DNA from: Bacteroidales bacterium
GTDB lineage: Bacteria; Bacteroidota; Bacteroidia; Bacteroidales; F082
DNA: 64,000 nucleotides
Assembly (NCBI GenBank): GCA_029983675.1
Contig: JASBYY010000006.1
Coordinates: forward strand, 1 to 64,000
Direction of reading: 5' to 3'
Made by a program: the position numbers and the translations under genes. Every line of letters begins with the position of its first letter. Within the stretch, counting starts at the first letter, position 1. A model generated the notes under the pieces. The model saw nothing but the letters and a program-made list of their open reading frames with translations. It was not told the DNA's origin and searched no databases. Of the stretch, positions 50,989 to 59,390 are shown in pieces.

Positions 50989-52099
50989 CAGACATTTACA
51001 TATCATATCTTTTGACGTGCCCTATCCGCCCAACTACGGAGGCATTATCGATGTGTTTTACAAGCAAAAATGGCTCGAAAAGAAAGGGGTCAAAGTGCAT
51101 CTGCACTGCTTTGAATACGGGCGCGGCAAACCCGAAGCGTTGAATGCCTGCCATGAAGTGCACTACTATAAGCGCAACGCCGGCTTTCGGAACATACTGA
51201 CACCCACACCTTATATTGTAGCTTCGCGGAGGTCGGCACAGCTCATCGACAATCTGTTACAAGACGACTATCCTATTTTATGTGAAGGACTGCACACGAC
51301 TTGTATATTGAAGGACCGGCGCTTGAGCAACAGAAGGATTTTTGTCCGCGCACACAATGTCGAACACGACTATTACCGGCTGCTTGCCGATTCGGAACCC
51401 AAAACTTGGAAACGATTATTTCTTCGTCAGGAAGCGATAAAACTGCTTCATTATGAATCTATTATCAGAAAATCCAATGGCATTTTCACGGTAACACAAA
51501 AAGATACCGACTACTTTAAGCAACATTACGACAATGTGATTTTGGTGCCCAGTTTCAACTCTTTCGACGCCGTGAATGCCAGCACCGGAATAGGACATTT
51601 TATGCTGTATCACGGCAATCTGTCGGTGACGGAGAATGCGCAAGCCGCAGAATGGCTCATTCGCAACGTGTTTTCAAAATTAGACTTTCCCTGCATTGTG
51701 GCGGGACTGAATCCTACACAAGCATTGCAGCAATTGGCTTCTCAATACGCCAACATCCAATTAATCGCCAACCCAAGCGATGCCGAGATGCAGCATCTGT
51801 TGAAAACAGCTCAGGCAAATGTGTTGGTTACCGACCAGCCCACCGGACTGAAACTAAAGCTGTTGAACGCCTTGTACAATGGTCGTTTCTGCATGGTAAA
51901 CGCCAATATGGTTGCCGGTACGGGACTTACTGATTTATGCATTATGGCCGATACGCCGAACGCAATCATCAAGGCATTACGAGATTTGCAGGATAAAGAA
52001 TTTACCATCGAAGAAATTGCCCGGCGCGACACTGCCATGAGACAGCTCTATGACAACAGCATAAATGCCGACAAATTAATACATGCCATTTTTGGATAA
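50981..52099 (+). CDS. glycosyltransferase (GT-B, GT4-like)
   Basis: The 372-residue protein starts MNDRHLHIISFDVPYPPNYGGIIDVFYKQKWL, a glycine-rich N-terminus typical of GT-B transferases, and has RAHNVEHDYYRLLA in the acceptor domain. The donor half is less canonical than in its neighbours: NVLVTDQPTGLKLKLLNALYNGRFCMVN replaces the usual E-x7-E-type EAMA loop with an L-N-A-L form. It may therefore use an unusual donor or be catalytically altered. It begins 8 bp before the stop of the preceding gene. An in-frame start 56 codons upstream lies deep inside that gene and is rejected. Confidence 0.78.
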   Translation: MNDRHLHIISFDVPYPPNYGGIIDVFYKQKWLEKKGVKVHLHCFEYGRGKPEALNACHEVHYYKRNAGFRNILTPTPYIVASRRSAQLIDNLLQDDYPILCEGLHTTCILKDRRLSNRRIFVRAHNVEHDYYRLLADSEPKTWKRLFLRQEAIKLLHYESIIRKSNGIFTVTQKDTDYFKQHYDNVILVPSFNSFDAVNASTGIGHFMLYHGNLSVTENAQAAEWLIRNVFSKLDFPCIVAGLNPTQALQQLASQYANIQLIANPSDAEMQHLLKTAQANVLVTDQPTGLKLKLLNALYNGRFCMVNANMVAGTGLTDLCIMADTPNAIIKALRDLQDKEFTIEEIARRDTAMRQLYDNSINADKLIHAIFG

Positions 52100-52126
52100 C
52101 ACACCCGAACTTTTTCAGGAGTCCAC

Positions 52127-52151
52127 AAAAATTAGATTTATAAAAATCTAA
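52127..52151 (-). terminator. terminator of ftsE
   Basis: An AT-rich 8-bp stem, TTAGATTT (52132-52139) with AAATCTAA (52144-52151), has a 4-base loop. On the minus strand it is followed by five T residues (52127-52131). It lies 20 bp after the ftsE stop. Confidence 0.65.
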
Positions 52152-52170
52152 AAATCAGTATGATAAATAA

Positions 52171-52872
52171 TCAATACTTCATTGACATCTCCACTGCACC
52201 CTCCATGGTGGAACATTCTATTGTGCCGTTATTACACCGAGCCACTCGTGAGGGGTATTTTTGCATCAAAGTGTAGTTGTGGGTCGCCATGAACACCGAC
52301 TGTCCGTTTTCGCTGATTCGGCGGAGCAATCGCATGACGTCGATAGTCGTGTCGGGATCCAAGTTGCCGGTAGGCTCATCGGCAAGGATGATAGCCGGTT
52401 CGTTGAGCAAGGCTCGTGCAATGGCGATACCCTGCTGTTCGCCACCCGAAAGCTGGTGGGGCATACTTGTTCGCTTGTCGCGTAACCCCACTTTGTCCAA
52501 CACTTCATCGATACGGTTTTTGATGCCGCTTTTCCAACCTGTGGCGCACAACACAAATTCAAGGTTGGCTTCGACCGAACGGTCGTAAAGCAACTGAAAA
52601 TCCTGAAAGACAATGCCAATGCGGCGACGCAGCAAAGGAATATCCTTGCGTTTCAAACGTGTGAGATCGAAATCAGCCACCATCACCTTGCCGTCGCGAG
52701 CAGGCAGTTCACCGTATAGCACTTTCAGTAACGACGATTTGCCACTACCTGTTTTCCCTATGAGATAGACAAACTCTCCCGTTCCGATGCGCAGGTTCAC
52801 ATCGGATAAAATAAGGTTTTCATGTTGAAACACCGAAGCATGTTCTATATCGATAATCGGTCTGTTGTCCAT
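52171..52872 (-). CDS. ftsE: FtsE-like cell-division ABC ATPase
   Basis: The 233-residue ATPase has Walker A GKTGSGKSSLLKVLYG (39-54), FQDFQLLYDRSVEANL, Walker B IILADEPTGNLDP and the switch His in ATHNYTLM. These match FtsE, which with FtsX controls septal peptidoglycan hydrolases. The signature is LSGGEQQG: the Arg that normally follows EQQ is Gly, an uncommon change. No ftsX is adjacent, which is usual in the phylum. The gene is single, with its promoter fused to repeat copy C. Confidence 0.9.
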   Translation of the reverse strand: MDNRPIIDIEHASVFQHENLILSDVNLRIGTGEFVYLIGKTGSGKSSLLKVLYGELPARDGKVMVADFDLTRLKRKDIPLLRRRIGIVFQDFQLLYDRSVEANLEFVLCATGWKSGIKNRIDEVLDKVGLRDKRTSMPHQLSGGEQQGIAIARALLNEPAIILADEPTGNLDPDTTIDVMRLLRRISENGQSVFMATHNYTLMQKYPSRVARCNNGTIECSTMEGAVEMSMKY

Positions 52873-52888
52873 AGCTTGAATTTGGCTC

Positions 52889-52920
52889 CAAAATTAAGAA
52901 ACTGTTTTGAATTCTTACAA
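52889..52920 (-). promoter_or_regulatory. ftsE promoter overlapping a repeat-element end
   Basis: On the minus strand TAATTTTG (52889-52896) is a perfect -7 box 16 bp upstream of ftsE, and TTG (52918-52920) lies 21 bp further upstream. The TA of the -7 box and the whole spacer and -33 belong to the left end of repeat copy C. Confidence 0.55.
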
Positions 52921-53100
52921 CAAAGTTATTATTCTATCTATTAATCAATTCATTTCTTTGTTTTCGGTTGATTTGATGTGCTGCATTGGCTCATTTTGCC
53001 CACCATCTCGCTCACATAACCATGCTACGCTCCATGATGAACAAAATAAACTCAAAAATCCATATCAACTCAACTCGAAACCATTCAAAACAGCTTCTAA
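52895..53100. repeat. fold-back MITE-like element, copy C
   Basis: The 206-bp copy has ends TAAGAAACTGTTTTGAAT and ATTCAAAACAGCTTCTAA. The left part is nearly identical to copy A (TTCTTACAACAAAGTTATTATT, split over 52912-52933). The apex is decayed (CACATAACCATGCTACG). The right arm again reads CTCAAAAATCC and TATCAACTCAA. It sits between divergent ftsE and the DUF6567 gene. Confidence 0.8.
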
Positions 53101-53418
53101 GCATTTTTGTCCGAATGATAACATGAAAACCAGACGGACTGCTGCAATCATTCTGCTATACACTTTTATACATCGCACTGCCAAAAAAAGTTTTTTTTCA
53201 GAGAAACATGTTTTATCTTTGCATCAAATTATACTTAATAGACAAGTTTAAATCGACATAACATAATGACACAATCAAGAGAACCACCAATTTTTGACAG
53301 TTTTTGCAGTTATTATGACTGGAAATAATTCACACAACTGGTGGAGTTCAGCAACCACTAAAAAAAACGGGGCAACGCCGAAAAGCCTTATGAGTAGGGA
53401 AACTATAACATAATAAAA
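53101..53418. other. AT-rich leader region before the DUF6567 gene
   Basis: This 318-bp gap has a perfect -7 box, TATCTTTG (53214-53221), which gives a leader of almost 190 nt. Inside is an ATG-started frame of 20 codons (53266-53328, MTQSREPPIFDSFCSYYDWK), which may be chance. A small stem, CGG/CCG type, sits around 53367-53380. No known riboswitch or RNA motif is recognised. Confidence 0.35.
53214..53221 (+). promoter_or_regulatory. -7 promoter element upstream of the DUF6567 gene
   Basis: TATCTTTG, exact match, preceded by a T-rich tract (53191-53198). It is about 200 bp from the next start codon. Confidence 0.45.
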
Positions 53419-53775
53419 ATGAAGAGAATAGTTCTAAAATATATCATTGCTATTACAATTGCAATTTCAATATCGAGTTGTGCGGCTATACATAGTGGTT
53501 ATTTGTCAAACTCTGTTGCTTTAAATTCTGCAAATTTCTCGTATGTCAAGCAAAACATAAAAGGAGAAGCAACGGCAGTTTATGTCTTGTTTATTGGCGG
53601 ACTCGCAAAAGAAACTTTAGTTGATGAAGCAAAGCAACAAATGCTTGCCTCGTCCCCTCTAATGAACAACCAAGCCTTAGCAAATACAACGGTCAACTTT
53701 AAGACTTCCTGTTTTCTTGGAATAATATGGACAGTTAATTGCACAGTGACAGCTGACGTAGTGGAATTTAAGTGA
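53419..53775 (+). CDS. DUF6567 lipoprotein
   Basis: The 118-residue protein has a lipoprotein signal (IIAITIAISISSC, lipidated Cys-21) and the family core IHSGYLSNSVALNSANFSYVKQNIKGEATAVYVLFIGGL, with the conserved end VNCTVTADVVEFK. The family is exported, Bacteroidota-enriched and of unknown function. Its codons are markedly more AT-rich than those of its neighbours, as is the region around it. This suggests recent arrival or relaxed selection next to repeat copy C. Confidence 0.8.
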   Translation: MKRIVLKYIIAITIAISISSCAAIHSGYLSNSVALNSANFSYVKQNIKGEATAVYVLFIGGLAKETLVDEAKQQMLASSPLMNNQALANTTVNFKTSCFLGIIWTVNCTVTADVVEFK

Positions 53776-53835
53776 CACCGCCTATTGCCCAATATAGTTG
53801 ATTGAGTGGTTGTTCCAGAATTTCTGCCATTCATA

Positions 53836-53843
53836 TACTTTTG
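53836..53843 (+). promoter_or_regulatory. -7 promoter element of the gene at 53903
   Basis: TACTTTTG, exact match to TAnnTTTG, 59 bp upstream of the ATG. Confidence 0.45.
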
Positions 53844-53902
53844 CAGCATTTTTGAAAGTTAAAATACTATAAATCAAACATATCGCAAATCTATTAATCA
53901 TC

Positions 53903-54175
53903 ATGACCCTTTCATTACTGCTTTTTGGTTTATTGTCAGGATCGTTATTTGCAGTGTTGGTAGGATTGTTGGGTGCGAGGCGAAAAATCGGATTTGGCTG
54001 GGCATTCCTGCTTTCCATCATCTTAACGCCCATTATCGGATTGATCATCTGCCTGCTATCCGACACCTTGCCGCAAGGCGAACGCAAATGGGGCTGCTTA
54101 GGAACCATACTGGGCATTTTGATGCTGGCAGGATTGTTCCTTTTTACCTTGTTTGTTTTAGCGGCAGCATTATAA
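53903..54175 (+). CDS. small membrane protein of unknown function
   Basis: The 90-residue protein has three hydrophobic segments, LLLFGLLSGSLFAVLVGLLG, WAFLLSIILTPIIGLIICLL and LGTILGILMLAGLFLFTLFV, with short charged loops (ARRKIG, PQGERKWG). It is almost entirely membrane-embedded. I know no domain for it. It is 41 bp upstream of ogt and may be co-transcribed with the alkylation-repair genes, but no functional link is evident. Confidence 0.6.
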   Translation: MTLSLLLFGLLSGSLFAVLVGLLGARRKIGFGWAFLLSIILTPIIGLIICLLSDTLPQGERKWGCLGTILGILMLAGLFLFTLFVLAAAL

Positions 54176-54216
54176 AACATTGAAAATGAAAGTCAACACC
54201 GTTTAACCATCAGCAC

Positions 54217-54750
54217 ATGCAATACTTCTCCACTTACAAGTCGCCTCTTGGGATTCTCACCCTTGACAGTGACGGTGAATGCCTCACCGGTTTATGGTTC
54301 GACCATCAGAAACACCTTGCTGCTTCGTTATGTGCCGGTCGCCAAGAAACGGAGCTGCCTATTTTCAAGCAGACCCGACAATGGCTCGACCTATATTTTA
54401 GCGGTAGGCGACCCGACTTTGTGCCACCCTTGCGCATGACGGGTTCCGAGTTCAGGAAAAACGTCTGGGAAATACTGCTTTGCATTCCTTATGGCAACAC
54501 GGTGACATACGGAGACATCGCCCATGAAATTGCACGCCAACACGGATTGAAAGCCATGTCAGCGCAAGCCGTTGGCGGTGCCGTAGGACACAATCCCATC
54601 AGCATTATCGTTCCCTGCCATCGTGTGGTGGGACACAATGGCAGTTTGACGGGTTACGCATCGGGCATTGATAAGAAAATCAAGCTGTTGAAAATAGAAA
54701 AGGTGGACATAAGTTGTTTTTTCATTCCACGGAAAGGAACGGCTTTATAG
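54217..54750 (+). CDS. ogt: methylated-DNA-[protein]-cysteine S-methyltransferase
   Basis: The 177-residue suicide repair protein moves O6-alkyl groups from guanine to its own Cys-134 in IVPCHRVV. It also has the helix-turn-helix arginine region IPYGNTVTYGDIA, the VGGAVGHNPISI segment and the GYASGIDKKIKLL C-terminus. There is no Ada-type N-terminal domain, so it is Ogt/AGT. It ends 1 bp before the adjacent glycosylase gene, and the two probably make one alkylation-repair unit. A non-conserved tail (ISCFFIPRKGTAL) follows the core. Confidence 0.95.
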   Translation: MQYFSTYKSPLGILTLDSDGECLTGLWFDHQKHLAASLCAGRQETELPIFKQTRQWLDLYFSGRRPDFVPPLRMTGSEFRKNVWEILLCIPYGNTVTYGDIAHEIARQHGLKAMSAQAVGGAVGHNPISIIVPCHRVVGHNGSLTGYASGIDKKIKLLKIEKVDISCFFIPRKGTAL

Positions 54751-54751
54751 G

Positions 54752-55375
54752 ATGGAACAGCTTTTTTTCAAGTACGGACAAGCCGAGATCGAACACCTGA
54801 AAAAGAAAGACAAACGTCTGGCAGCAGTCATCGACAAGGTGGGAATGATCCAGCGCGAATGCAATCCCGACCTGTTTTCAGCATTGGTAGAAGCCATTGT
54901 CGGGCAACAGATTTCCACCAAAGCACAACAAACCATTTGCAAACGCATGAGGGACACCTTAAAGGATATCACTCCCGAAAAGTTAGACGACTTGCCGCTT
55001 GAAAACATCCAACAGTTTGGTATCACATTCAAAAAAGCCGGCTACATCAAGTCGATTGCCCGCAAAGTGTGCAATGGAGAACTTGACATTGACGGACTTT
55101 CCAAACTCAGCGACGAAGAGGTTTGCCAACAGCTGACGGCTTTGGACGGCATCGGTGTATGGACAGCCGAAATGCTGATGATTTTCTCCATGCAGCGTCC
55201 CGACATCCTCAGTTACAAAGACTTGGCCATTATCCGAGGCATGAAGATGCTTTATCACCACGACGACATGCCCAAAACGCGTTTCGAGCGTTACCGCCGC
55301 CGCTACTCGCCTTATTGCACCGTGGCCTCGCTTTATCTTTGGAAAGTGGCAGGCGGTCAATGCGAGGTGGAATAA
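54752..55375 (+). CDS. DNA-3-methyladenine glycosylase (AlkA-like, HhH-GPD)
   Basis: The 207-residue base-excision glycosylase removes alkylated bases. It has the FSALVEAIVGQQISTKAQQTI helix pair, the helix-hairpin-helix LDGIGVWTAEM (about 130-140) and the catalytic Asp-157 in SYKDLAI. It lacks the iron-sulphur cluster of endonuclease III. It matches the short AlkA-type family found in Bacteroidota and Firmicutes. Its start is 1 bp after the ogt stop. Confidence 0.93.
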   Translation: MEQLFFKYGQAEIEHLKKKDKRLAAVIDKVGMIQRECNPDLFSALVEAIVGQQISTKAQQTICKRMRDTLKDITPEKLDDLPLENIQQFGITFKKAGYIKSIARKVCNGELDIDGLSKLSDEEVCQQLTALDGIGVWTAEMLMIFSMQRPDILSYKDLAIIRGMKMLYHHDDMPKTRFERYRRRYSPYCTVASLYLWKVAGGQCEVE

Positions 55376-55395
55376 GGCGTTTCACCGCCGTTTTT
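55376..55395 (+). terminator. weak terminator after the AlkA-like gene
   Basis: GGCG (55376-55379) and CGCC (55386-55389) form a short stem followed by GTTTTT. The stem is weak, so confidence is low. Confidence 0.35.
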
Positions 55396-55495
55396 CCTGC
55401 AATCGAATCTATTTTTCCTCCTCCGATTGCGGTGCTACCTTGCCGGTCGTTCATAACAAAACAAAAAAAAGCGCAAAACGTGTCCAATAATATTG

Positions 55496-55503
55496 TATTT
55501 TTG
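55496..55503 (+). promoter_or_regulatory. -7 promoter element of cysS
   Basis: TATTTTTG is a perfect -7 box, 26 bp upstream of the ATG. Confidence 0.5.
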
Positions 55504-55529
55504 CCAATAAATAAATAGACGGTCTAACA

Positions 55530-56999
55530 ATGGAAAACAATCTTCTCATTTACAATAGTTTATCAAGACAAAAAGAGTTATTCAAGCCTATCAATCCGCC
55601 CCATGTCGGTCTTTACGTCTGCGGCCCCACCGTTTATGGCGATGCCCACCTCGGACACGCCCGTCCCGCCATCACATTTGATTTGGTTTTCAGATATTTG
55701 CGTCATTTGGACTATAAAGTCCGTTACGTGCGCAACATCACCGACGTGGGTCATTTGGAACACGACGCCGACGAAGGCGAAGATAAAATCGCCAAGAAAG
55801 CACGTCTTGAAAACCTTGAGCCGATGGAAGTGGCGCAATACTACACCAACCGCTACCATCAGAGCATGGACAAGCTCAATGTGCTGCGACCATCCATCGA
55901 GCCACATGCTTCGGGACATATCATCGAGCAGATTGCCATGATTCAGAAAATATTAGACAAAGGCTTCGCCTATATTGAAAACGGTTCCGTCTATTTCGAC
56001 ATTGCCAAATACAACCAGACCTACCATTACGGCATTCTTTCGGGTAGAAATGTCGAGGAGATGATCAACAACACGCGCGAGTTGGCGGGCCAAGAAGAAA
56101 AGCACAACCCTGTCGATTTCGCACTTTGGAAGAAAGCCGAGCCTAAACACATCATGCGCTGGCCCTCGCCTTGGTGCGACGGTTTTCCAGGCTGGCACAT
56201 GGAATGCTCCGCCATGGGATGCAAGTATCTCGGCGAGCAGTTCGACATTCACGGCGGCGGCATGGACCTGCTGTTCCCCCACCACGAATCGGAAATCGCC
56301 CAATCGATGGCTGCCAACGGAAAACAACCCGTGCATTACTGGATGCACAACAACATGATCACCATCAACGGACAGAAAATGGGCAAGTCACTGGGCAACG
56401 CCATGTCGTTAGAAGACTTTTTCACCGGCAACCATGCGTTGCTCGAAAGGGCCTACTCCCCCATGACCATCCGTTTCTTCATCCTGCAAGCCCAATACCG
56501 CAGCACGCTTGACTTCAGCAACGAAGCCCTGCAAGCAGCTGAAAAAGGCTATAAGCGAATGATGGCAGCCGTTGCAACCGCACAAAACCTCTCTGCCACA
56601 GAAGGTGCAGAAAACCTTGGCATTCAAAAAATCATGGACGAATGTTACGATGCCATGAACGACGACTTCAACAGCCCCATCGCTATTGCAGCCCTGTTCG
56701 AGGCTGTGCGTATCACCAATTCCGTAAAAGACGGGAACCTGAAAATCAATGGAGAAGAACTGACACTGCTCAACCGGCTTTTCCAAGCCTTTGTGTTCGA
56801 CATCTTCGGATTGCTCGAAAGCGAGTCTGGCGGCGATGATCAACTTGTTGACGGCCTGATGCAGACCATCATCAACATCCGCAAGGAAGCCCGCGCCAAA
56901 AAGGATTGGGCAACCAGCGATCTGATTCGGGACGAACTGGCCAAGTTTGATATTGTGCTGAAAGACGATAAGGACGGCACAAGCTGGAGCAAGAAATAA
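55530..56999 (+). CDS. cysS: cysteinyl-tRNA synthetase
   Basis: The 489-residue class I synthetase charges tRNA-Cys. It has CGPTVYG, the HIGH-type HLGHARP (about 36-42), the zinc-binding region GWHMECSAMG and FDIHGGGMDLLFPHHE, and the KMSKS-type KMGKSLGN (about 284-291). The DALR anticodon domain is present at the C-terminus. All active-site elements are intact. It is an independent unit with its own promoter. Confidence 0.97.
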   Translation: MENNLLIYNSLSRQKELFKPINPPHVGLYVCGPTVYGDAHLGHARPAITFDLVFRYLRHLDYKVRYVRNITDVGHLEHDADEGEDKIAKKARLENLEPMEVAQYYTNRYHQSMDKLNVLRPSIEPHASGHIIEQIAMIQKILDKGFAYIENGSVYFDIAKYNQTYHYGILSGRNVEEMINNTRELAGQEEKHNPVDFALWKKAEPKHIMRWPSPWCDGFPGWHMECSAMGCKYLGEQFDIHGGGMDLLFPHHESEIAQSMAANGKQPVHYWMHNNMITINGQKMGKSLGNAMSLEDFFTGNHALLERAYSPMTIRFFILQAQYRSTLDFSNEALQAAEKGYKRMMAAVATAQNLSATEGAENLGIQKIMDECYDAMNDDFNSPIAIAALFEAVRITNSVKDGNLKINGEELTLLNRLFQAFVFDIFGLLESESGGDDQLVDGLMQTIINIRKEARAKKDWATSDLIRDELAKFDIVLKDDKDGTSWSKK

Positions 57000-57136
57000 G
57001 AAGTCGTTATTCTAAAAACCACAAATCTCACGAAAAATCATTCAGATGGAATCTTTGGCAAACCATAATACGTTCCTCATGTTTGGGAAACTTCTGTCTG
57101 GTTTCATTTCATACATATCAAATAATATCATCTATC

Positions 57137-58159
57137 ATGAAGTACTTTTTCAATAATCTGGTCTTTGAAGGCGGTGGTGTCAAGGGCATTGCTTACGCCG
57201 GTGCACTTGAAGTGCTCCAAGAAAAAAACATTTTACCGAAGATACAGCGCGTAGCCGGCACTTCGGCCGGTGCCATTGTGGCCGTATTGGTCGGATTGGG
57301 CTACACACCCGAAGAAATCAAAAAGATAGTCTGGGATCTCGATTTCAAAAATTTCATGGATGATTCCTGGGGCATTGCCAGAGACAGCAAGCGACTGATC
57401 AAGGAGTTCGGATGGTACAAGGGCGATTTCTTCCGTCAGTTTATTGGCGACCTCATTCAGAAAAAGACGGGAAACAGCAACGCCACTTTTGCAGACCTCG
57501 AAGCCATGAAATCCAATAAGTATCCATTTCACGACATCTATCTGATTGGGACAAACCTTTCCACCGGCTACTCCGAAGTGTTCTCTGCCGAGCACACACC
57601 CCGCTACTGTATTGCCGATGCGGCACGCATATCCATGTCCATTCCGCTGTTTTTTGCCGCCGTAAGAAATGTCCGCAACGATGTTTATGTGGACGGAGGC
57701 ATGCTCGACAACTATCCCATCAAGCTTTTCGACCGTACGAAATATGTAAAAAAGAACCTGACGCATACGGAATACTACGATGAGATAAACAAATCTCTTA
57801 AAAAACGCAAGAGAAAAATTGCCGACTACGTCTTTAACAAGGAAACGTTAGGGTTCCGCTTGGACAGCAAGAAGGAAATCGCCATGTTCCGCGACAACGC
57901 CGAGCCACCGGTGAGGAAAATTGAAAATTTCTTTGATTATACCCATGCCCTTTTCTCCACCCTTATCGATTTTCAAATGAACGTCCACCTGCATAGCGAC
58001 GACTGGCAGCGCACCATCTACATCGACACGCTGGGGGTAAAGCCCGTCGACTTCGGCATCAAGGACGACAAGAAAAACGAACTGCTGGAGTCAGGGAGAA
58101 ACTATACCAAGACATATTTTGACTGGTATGACAACGAAGAAGAAAAGGCCAACAAATAA
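57137..58159 (+). CDS. patatin-like phospholipase
   Basis: The 340-residue acyl hydrolase has the oxyanion loop FEGGGVKGIAYAGAL, the nucleophile Ser-43 in GTSAG and the dyad Asp-186 in VDGGMLDNYP. This Ser-Asp set is complete, so activity on phospholipids or lipid esters is expected. No signal peptide is seen, which makes a cytoplasmic or membrane-attached enzyme likely. The C-terminus (about 220-340) is a long charged region that may bind membranes. I place the start at 57137; 18 residues upstream do not belong to the fold. It is followed 69 bp later by a PagL-like enzyme. Confidence 0.92.
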   Translation: MKYFFNNLVFEGGGVKGIAYAGALEVLQEKNILPKIQRVAGTSAGAIVAVLVGLGYTPEEIKKIVWDLDFKNFMDDSWGIARDSKRLIKEFGWYKGDFFRQFIGDLIQKKTGNSNATFADLEAMKSNKYPFHDIYLIGTNLSTGYSEVFSAEHTPRYCIADAARISMSIPLFFAAVRNVRNDVYVDGGMLDNYPIKLFDRTKYVKKNLTHTEYYDEINKSLKKRKRKIADYVFNKETLGFRLDSKKEIAMFRDNAEPPVRKIENFFDYTHALFSTLIDFQMNVHLHSDDWQRTIYIDTLGVKPVDFGIKDDKKNELLESGRNYTKTYFDWYDNEEEKANK

Positions 58160-58228
58160 TAGCGTTTTCCTCTATCCGAAAAAGTATTCAGATAGGTGAA
58201 ACCATGCTTGTTTATTTTCCCATTCATA

Positions 58229-59359
58229 ATGCGTTTACACCACAACTTATCAAGACTTCTTTTCGGCTTAATACTTGTACTTCAGTTTTTTCCCGTGAAG
58301 GCACAAATTTCCGGCAAGCAATATGGCTACATTGAGCCTTCATTGCGATGGGGACATCACATTCCTTTTGCGCAGTATGCCGATTATCCGGCATATTGCG
58401 CCGACATCCGGCTGGGGATTCAAACTACGGGAGAGAAACCGTGGGAACGTTTTTTCAACTACCCTATGGTGGGCATCGACCTCCGCTATGAGCACAACAC
58501 CATGAAAAACTACCTCCATCCCGATGCCGGGTTGATGGATTTGGGCGATGCGCTTTCCCTTTTCGGCTATTGCAACGGACACCTTATCAATAAAAAACGC
58601 TTTCAATTCGACTATACTTGGGGCATAGGACTTTCCTACTGGACCACGCATGGCAATCCCCTTATCGGCTCTGCCATGACCGTACATCTCACCGTGGATT
58701 GCGGTCCTGTATTCCGTCTCAGCGAATCGTGGGATGTTTTTGCAAGGGCTTCCTTCTCCCACGCCTCCAACGGGGCTGTAGTATTACCCAACAAAGGCAT
58801 CAATGTTCTTTGCGGACAGATAGGCTGCCGCTACCACCTGAACGGTCGCGCCCCTATAACAGCAAGTGACATGGACACGGTCTTTCAAAAGGGAAACACC
58901 ATCTACATATACGAAGCATCAGGATTCAGGGAGTCGAACACCATTCTTGACCGGTATTGTTTTGGAAACACTTTCGAAATCGGCTATACACGCAGTTTCC
59001 ATCCCTGTTTTCGCTATGGCGCTGCCATCGACCTGCTTTTCAGCGGCGAGAACAAAATCATGTATGAATACAACGGGGAACTCGACCAATATCATTTGAA
59101 AAACTCATTCAGTATGGCTCCGGTCGCCACCTTTGACATTGTCTATGGCCGTTTCATGCTCCATATTGCAGGGGCCTACTACATCGTTCAGCCCACAAAA
59201 TATGTTCCCAAGCATTATCTAAGGCATTATGAGCGACTTGGGTTCAGGTATGTGCTGGATAACGACAAGCGTTTTTTCACTGGTGTTTCCATGAAAATTC
59301 ACAGCACCAAAATCGATTATATCGAATGGACGATAGGCGCGAACCTGTTTAACTGGTAA
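58229..59359 (+). CDS. acyloxyacyl hydrolase, PagL-like lipid A 3-O-deacylase
   Basis: The 376-residue outer-membrane protein has a signal peptide (FGLILVLQFFPVKAQ) and a beta-barrel. It carries the PagL catalytic motif SFSHASNG, with His-178 and Ser-180, followed by PNKGIN. PagL removes the 3-O-acyl chain of lipid A from the outer leaflet, which softens host TLR4 signalling. A GTG start at 58196 would lengthen the signal peptide by 11 residues and is less likely. It lies 69 bp after the patatin gene on the same strand and may be co-transcribed with it. Confidence 0.85.
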   Translation: MRLHHNLSRLLFGLILVLQFFPVKAQISGKQYGYIEPSLRWGHHIPFAQYADYPAYCADIRLGIQTTGEKPWERFFNYPMVGIDLRYEHNTMKNYLHPDAGLMDLGDALSLFGYCNGHLINKKRFQFDYTWGIGLSYWTTHGNPLIGSAMTVHLTVDCGPVFRLSESWDVFARASFSHASNGAVVLPNKGINVLCGQIGCRYHLNGRAPITASDMDTVFQKGNTIYIYEASGFRESNTILDRYCFGNTFEIGYTRSFHPCFRYGAAIDLLFSGENKIMYEYNGELDQYHLKNSFSMAPVATFDIVYGRFMLHIAGAYYIVQPTKYVPKHYLRHYERLGFRYVLDNDKRFFTGVSMKIHSTKIDYIEWTIGANLFNW

Positions 59360-59390
59360 TGCCCAACAGTTTTGTAAGACCAATGAGCTT

